Assembly (NCBI GenBank): GCA_964449775.1
Contig: CAYVBQ010000051.1
Span: forward strand, 1-15,955
Length of the DNA stretch: 15,955 nt
Direction: 5' to 3'
From: Fen-1258 sp964449775
Lineage (GTDB): Bacteria; Bacteroidota; Ignavibacteria; Ignavibacteriales; Melioribacteraceae
Notes under the pieces: generated by a model
The model's database searches: none
What the model was told of the DNA's origin: nothing
The model's input: only the letters and a program-made list of their open reading frames with translations
Translations under genes and position numbers: made by a program
Shown here: positions 12,912 to 15,955 of the stretch, in pieces
How the letters are laid out: each line of letters starts with the position of its first letter
Position numbering within the stretch: the first letter of the stretch is position 1

Positions 12912-15248
12912 TTATTTCATGATCATCATTGTTTTAGATAAGGTTTGGTTCTTGTATCGAATATTATAGATGTACATACCGCTTGCCATATTTTGAGCAT
13001 TCCATTCCTTAACATGGTAACCGGCATTCATATAACCATCATAAAGAGTTTCGACCAACTGTCCCAGGTAATTGTAAATTCTTACAGTAACGTTTGCTTC
13101 GGTTGGAATTGAGAAACTGATCTTTGTTGATGGATTGAACGGGTTAGGATAATTTTGATCGAGCTTAAATTCGGTTGGAATTTGGTTCCCTGATTGCTGT
13201 GTGCTGTTTTCCTTTGGAAGTGCCAAATAATCGCTCCGTTTCACCCATACTTTATAACTACGAGGCAGCGCTGATAGAAAAACTCTTCCATCGACTTGAA
13301 CTTGTGCCGTTTCGTTGTAATCATATGCGTTACAAAGAAGTGTATTTGCCCAATTGGAAAATCCCGCGGGAGAACTATCTACCCACAATCCTTTTGTTTG
13401 TGTATCATTATTATTAATTACAACAATAGCGCCGTCGCGTGTTCCATTACCTTGTCTTCTTGCAACGTACACGTTGTAGGTATCGCCTGATGGATAGGGG
13501 TTACCAACTTCACTTAATACAGAAATAACCCCACCTAAATAATTCTTTCTAACGCCAATTAGTTTTTTTATATCAGTCTGAAGACTTGACGGAGCCGTTA
13601 CTGTTATACTTGAATTATGGTTGTCAATTTGTTGAACGCCGTAGTAATGGGAATAGAAAATAGTTGGTCTTCCTTCATGAGTAAGTATATAAGCATAAGC
13701 CATCTTCCAATCTTTAGAAACCCATTTATCGCTTTCTTTACCGGAATCGTGGTTTTCAACAAAAGTAGCAATTGAAGTTCCGGAAAGAGTTTGCCCGGTA
13801 TTGTTTCTAACCATTCCGGCATGGTTAAGCCATCCCATATTAAAATCGCTTTGATTTTTATTACACATATCGGTAAGTGTAAATTTTAACGGGAAGTCAA
13901 ATGCGTCTGCATCTGCGCCGTATGATGCAATAGTAGTTACCCAATTATAAATAGCTTGAGCATTTCCCCAATATTCTGCTACAATAAATCTTTGGGACCC
14001 GCTAAGTAACGGAAGATATTTTATCCAATCAGCGGCAAATGATTGCTGGAATCCTCTTACAAAATCAAGTCGATAGCCGTCAAAGCCAATGGTACTTGAT
14101 AGCCAGGATCCCCAGCTTTTCAATCTTGTTTGAACTGTTGTGCTGTAAGTGTTGAGGTCGTTGCCAAACCATTTAGTGTTAGGAATAACTTCATCGTTGG
14201 TTCCGCCGTTTCCAAGCCAATCGTTACTATCAACCGGATGAAAATCAGTATAAGTCCACGAGTAATTTAGCTCTCCGGTTCCTGTATGATTTACGTAACG
14301 GATACCGGTCATAGTTGTTGCTTGCAAAGTTGTTGAAGCAAGATTTGATCCATTATACCAGATACTTTTTGGATAATAGCCGTTTACTTGATCAGCCCAT
14401 ACCCACGCCCATGGATTGGAAACTTCTTTTTTAGCAATTAACTTAATTACTATATCGCGAGCAGTTGTCAATGTTATTTTGTATTCATCAATATCTGATA
14501 TACTCCCGGCATGTCCTCTAACCGTTCTACCCGAACCGGGAAATACATTGAATTGACCACCGCCATTATTTGGCTCGCTTTCCCACGTATCAGTTCCATT
14601 TGGACCTGCGCCAGTCCAATCAATAAAAACATCATAACCTCTTTCTGTAGAAGCTGCAGCCCAATTCAACTGGTAGCCAACTATTTGAATATAGTAATCG
14701 CCGGGTTGAGCATTAGGGATCTTCCAGGTTATTTCATTTGTTGGGTAGGGAGTGTGCTGCGCTCCGTTAGTAAATGCTTCACTAAAAACATAAGATTTTA
14801 CAGCAGGGTTAACTTCCCTTTCCGCTTCATCGCCGTAAATATGATTAAGAATAACATCCGCATAGACTTTAATATTATTGTTATGCATCGTGGTAATCAT
14901 ATTATTTAATTCTGATCTACTTCCAAATCGTGTTTCGGTCGAACCTTTTTGGTTGTAGTTCCCAAGATCATAATGGTCGAAAATTCCATAGCCCATATCG
15001 GTAATACCCCAGTTACCTTTTGATGGCGGTGGAACCCACATACCGGTAAAACCAGCAGATGCAAGACTCGGTGTTTTTATCCTTAGAGTATCCCACCAGG
15101 TGCCGTTTTTATTAACGGCATCTACAGGTACGTCCCAATAAAATGCTTGCATCATAACATCATTTTGTGCAAAAATTTTATTTGAATAAGGAAATAGTGA
15201 TAGGAAGACGAAGAAGATGAGAATCCATGTCGTTCTGAATTTGTTCAT
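12912..15248 (-). CDS. Secreted alpha-amylase (GH13) with type IX secretion sorting domain
   Basis: A 778-residue secreted glycoside hydrolase. The signal peptide covers about 1-28 (hydrophobic ILIFFVFLSLF, cleavage near FAQ-ND). The GH13 barrel has region I DVILNH at 131-136, nucleophile D395 in GFDGYRLDF, acid/base E425 in FIVAEYW and D501 in FVENHD, so the enzyme should be active. Between region I and the barrel return (about 140-335) there is an unusually long, tryptophan- and beta-rich insertion. A C-terminal amylase beta domain (about 570-670) precedes the sorting domain from about 694 (LDQNYPNPFNPSTKISF) to MIMK. GGAGG lies four bases before the ATG. Known reaction: endo-hydrolysis of alpha-1,4-glucans. 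Known of the tail: directs export by the type IX system and surface attachment or release. Inferred role: starch or glycogen use outside the cell. It appears monocistronic. Confidence 0.93.
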   Translation of the reverse strand: MNKFRTTWILIFFVFLSLFPYSNKIFAQNDVMMQAFYWDVPVDAVNKNGTWWDTLRIKTPSLASAGFTGMWVPPPSKGNWGITDMGYGIFDHYDLGNYNQKGSTETRFGSRSELNNMITTMHNNNIKVYADVILNHIYGDEAEREVNPAVKSYVFSEAFTNGAQHTPYPTNEITWKIPNAQPGDYYIQIVGYQLNWAAASTERGYDVFIDWTGAGPNGTDTWESEPNNGGGQFNVFPGSGRTVRGHAGSISDIDEYKITLTTARDIVIKLIAKKEVSNPWAWVWADQVNGYYPKSIWYNGSNLASTTLQATTMTGIRYVNHTGTGELNYSWTYTDFHPVDSNDWLGNGGTNDEVIPNTKWFGNDLNTYSTTVQTRLKSWGSWLSSTIGFDGYRLDFVRGFQQSFAADWIKYLPLLSGSQRFIVAEYWGNAQAIYNWVTTIASYGADADAFDFPLKFTLTDMCNKNQSDFNMGWLNHAGMVRNNTGQTLSGTSIATFVENHDSGKESDKWVSKDWKMAYAYILTHEGRPTIFYSHYYGVQQIDNHNSSITVTAPSSLQTDIKKLIGVRKNYLGGVISVLSEVGNPYPSGDTYNVYVARRQGNGTRDGAIVVINNNDTQTKGLWVDSSPAGFSNWANTLLCNAYDYNETAQVQVDGRVFLSALPRSYKVWVKRSDYLALPKENSTQQSGNQIPTEFKLDQNYPNPFNPSTKISFSIPTEANVTVRIYNYLGQLVETLYDGYMNAGYHVKEWNAQNMASGMYIYNIRYKNQTLSKTMMIMK

Positions 15249-15515
15249 GCTGCCTCCATATTATTTGTTGATGTTTATTCACTAAGATGCCTAAGCATAT
15301 AAGGGCATAGTTTCCTGTTCTATATAAACATTATAAGCAATCATTCTACCTATAGAGACTATTTTTTTCTGTGAGGAATAGAAGTCCTCGTAGCTGGTCT
15401 TAAAACTTCATAAACTTTTCAATGACCTTTATCTTTGCTAAAAACGTATTGCTGTCTGTTCGTTTCTTTATAAGGGTAAGCTTAAATTTTTTTTAGAATC
15501 CCACCAACGCAAGTA

Positions 15516-15695
15516 CTAGTATTTGGTTTTTGATTGAGCTTTATTTTCATCTGAAAGAAAAGTAAACTGTGTATGAAACCACGGATTAAAATATTTGTCT
15601 ATGCTTCCCTTGAAGAATTTCCATTGGAGAGAATTCTGTTTACTTACCAGGATTTTGTTGGAAAAATGAAGTTCCAATTCATTGACAACATCTTC
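15516..15695 (-). pseudogene. Unrecognised open frame without start, possible gene fragment
   Basis: A minus-strand frame of 59 codons runs from just after a TGA at 15698 to TAG at 15518-15516. It includes QWKFFKGSIDKYFNPWFHTQ, whose composition (aromatic and amphipathic, D-K-Y-F-N-P-W-F) looks like real protein rather than noise, perhaps a beta-barrel fragment. There is no ATG. A neighbouring frame upstream (reading VADGRSLFEFSALNVRR, down to a TGA at 15681-15679) overlaps it, as a frameshifted gene would. I do not recognise the family. Confidence 0.25.
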
Positions 15696-15861
15696 TCACA
15701 TTTAGAGCGCTAAATTCAAAGAGAGATCTTCCATCTGCAACTCCAACTACAAATTCCAATAAGAATCTAAAAAAATCCAAGTAATGAAACAATAATGTTT
15801 ATGAAAAAGCAGGAGATGGTAAGTATACAATATAATATTAAGTTCAAGATAACCCCCAATA

Positions 15862-15894
15862 AAAAACCCCAAACGAAGATCGAATGGGGTTTTT
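15862..15894 (-). terminator. Rho-independent terminator of the rRNA operon
   Basis: AAAAACCCC (15862-15870) pairs perfectly with GGGGTTTTT (15886-15894) around a 15-base loop. Read on the minus strand, the stem ends in a run of six T. It lies a few bases after the 3' end of the 5S rRNA and is the natural end of that operon. Confidence 0.85.
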
Positions 15895-15901
15895 AATTTA
15901 A

Positions 15902-15955
15902 ATCCTGGCGGCTACCTACTCTTCCACGCACCTGCGCACGCAGTACCATCGGCGT
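15902..15955 (-). rRNA. rrf: 5S ribosomal RNA, 3' part, cut by the window edge
   Basis: The reverse complement of the last 54 bases carries the conserved 5S 3' half: CGATGGTACTGC, then GTGGAAGAGTAGGTAGCCGCCAGG at the 3' end. The 5' half lies beyond the window. The terminator stands immediately downstream. Transcription leads out of an rRNA operon to the right of the window, presumably 16S-23S-5S. The exact 3' terminus is uncertain by a few bases. Confidence 0.9.

Larger units (their letters stand above)
15249..15905. other. Long gap between amylase and the rRNA operon end
   Basis: It holds the amylase leader, an unassigned open frame on the minus strand (15516-15695) and the rRNA terminator (15862-15894). 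A perfect TATAAT occurs on the minus strand at 15335-15330, about 80 bases before the amylase ATG, but no good -35 box precedes it. A short ATGCC/GGCAT stem lies near 15286-15308. I see nothing else. Confidence 0.45.

Noticed and set aside
14511..14909. Plus-strand open frame of 132 codons
   Set aside because: It is the antisense shadow of the amylase; no recognisable motifs and no start context.

Overview
The window is AT-rich bacterial chromosome. It most likely comes from the Ignavibacteria/Chlorobiota side of the Bacteroidota. The best evidence is the secreted alpha-amylase at 12912-15248, which ends in a type IX secretion C-terminal sorting domain with the YPNPFNPSTKISFSIP signature common in Ignavibacteriales-type genomes. 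This placement is an inference from motifs, not from a search.

Layout. Positions 1-362 hold no recognisable gene. Next come a DUF433 antitoxin and DUF5615 PIN-like toxin pair (363-992, +), facing a decayed fragment of a RelE/ParE-type pair (983-1122, -). Positions 1122-5506 are a minus-strand export operon in the order adaptor, ATPase, permease, permease (MacAB-like); no outer-membrane partner is seen. After a 437-bp gap with a double-hairpin repeat comes suhB (inositol monophosphatase, -). Positions 6893-7380 are a small graveyard: a DUF433 remnant, a PIN-toxin C-terminus, an intact ribbon-helix-helix antitoxin, and a 19-codon stub resembling the start of suhB.

Positions 7577-12722 are plus strand: lon with a good sigma70-type promoter, a translationally coupled free methionine-(R)-sulfoxide reductase, a 23S-IVP/S23 four-helix-bundle gene enclosed by inverted repeats, and dnaX. 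The alpha-amylase lies convergent to dnaX on the minus strand. The right edge carries the terminator and 3' end of a 5S rRNA on the minus strand, so the window stops at the downstream end of an rRNA operon.

How the genes work together. The four export genes form one machine. Lon and the sulfoxide reductase both belong to protein and oxidative-damage maintenance and share a 4-nt overlap. DnaX is the replication clamp loader. The other theme is accessory DNA: two or three toxin-antitoxin modules in different states of decay, an S23 cassette, and a different palindromic or inverted-repeat element in most intergenic gaps. I see no CRISPR array, no intact transposase, no tRNA and no obvious new defence operon. 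The most unusual items are the inverted-repeat-bounded S23 cassette, the toxin-antitoxin graveyard next to the suhB stub, and an in-frame slippery A7 run in dnaX.
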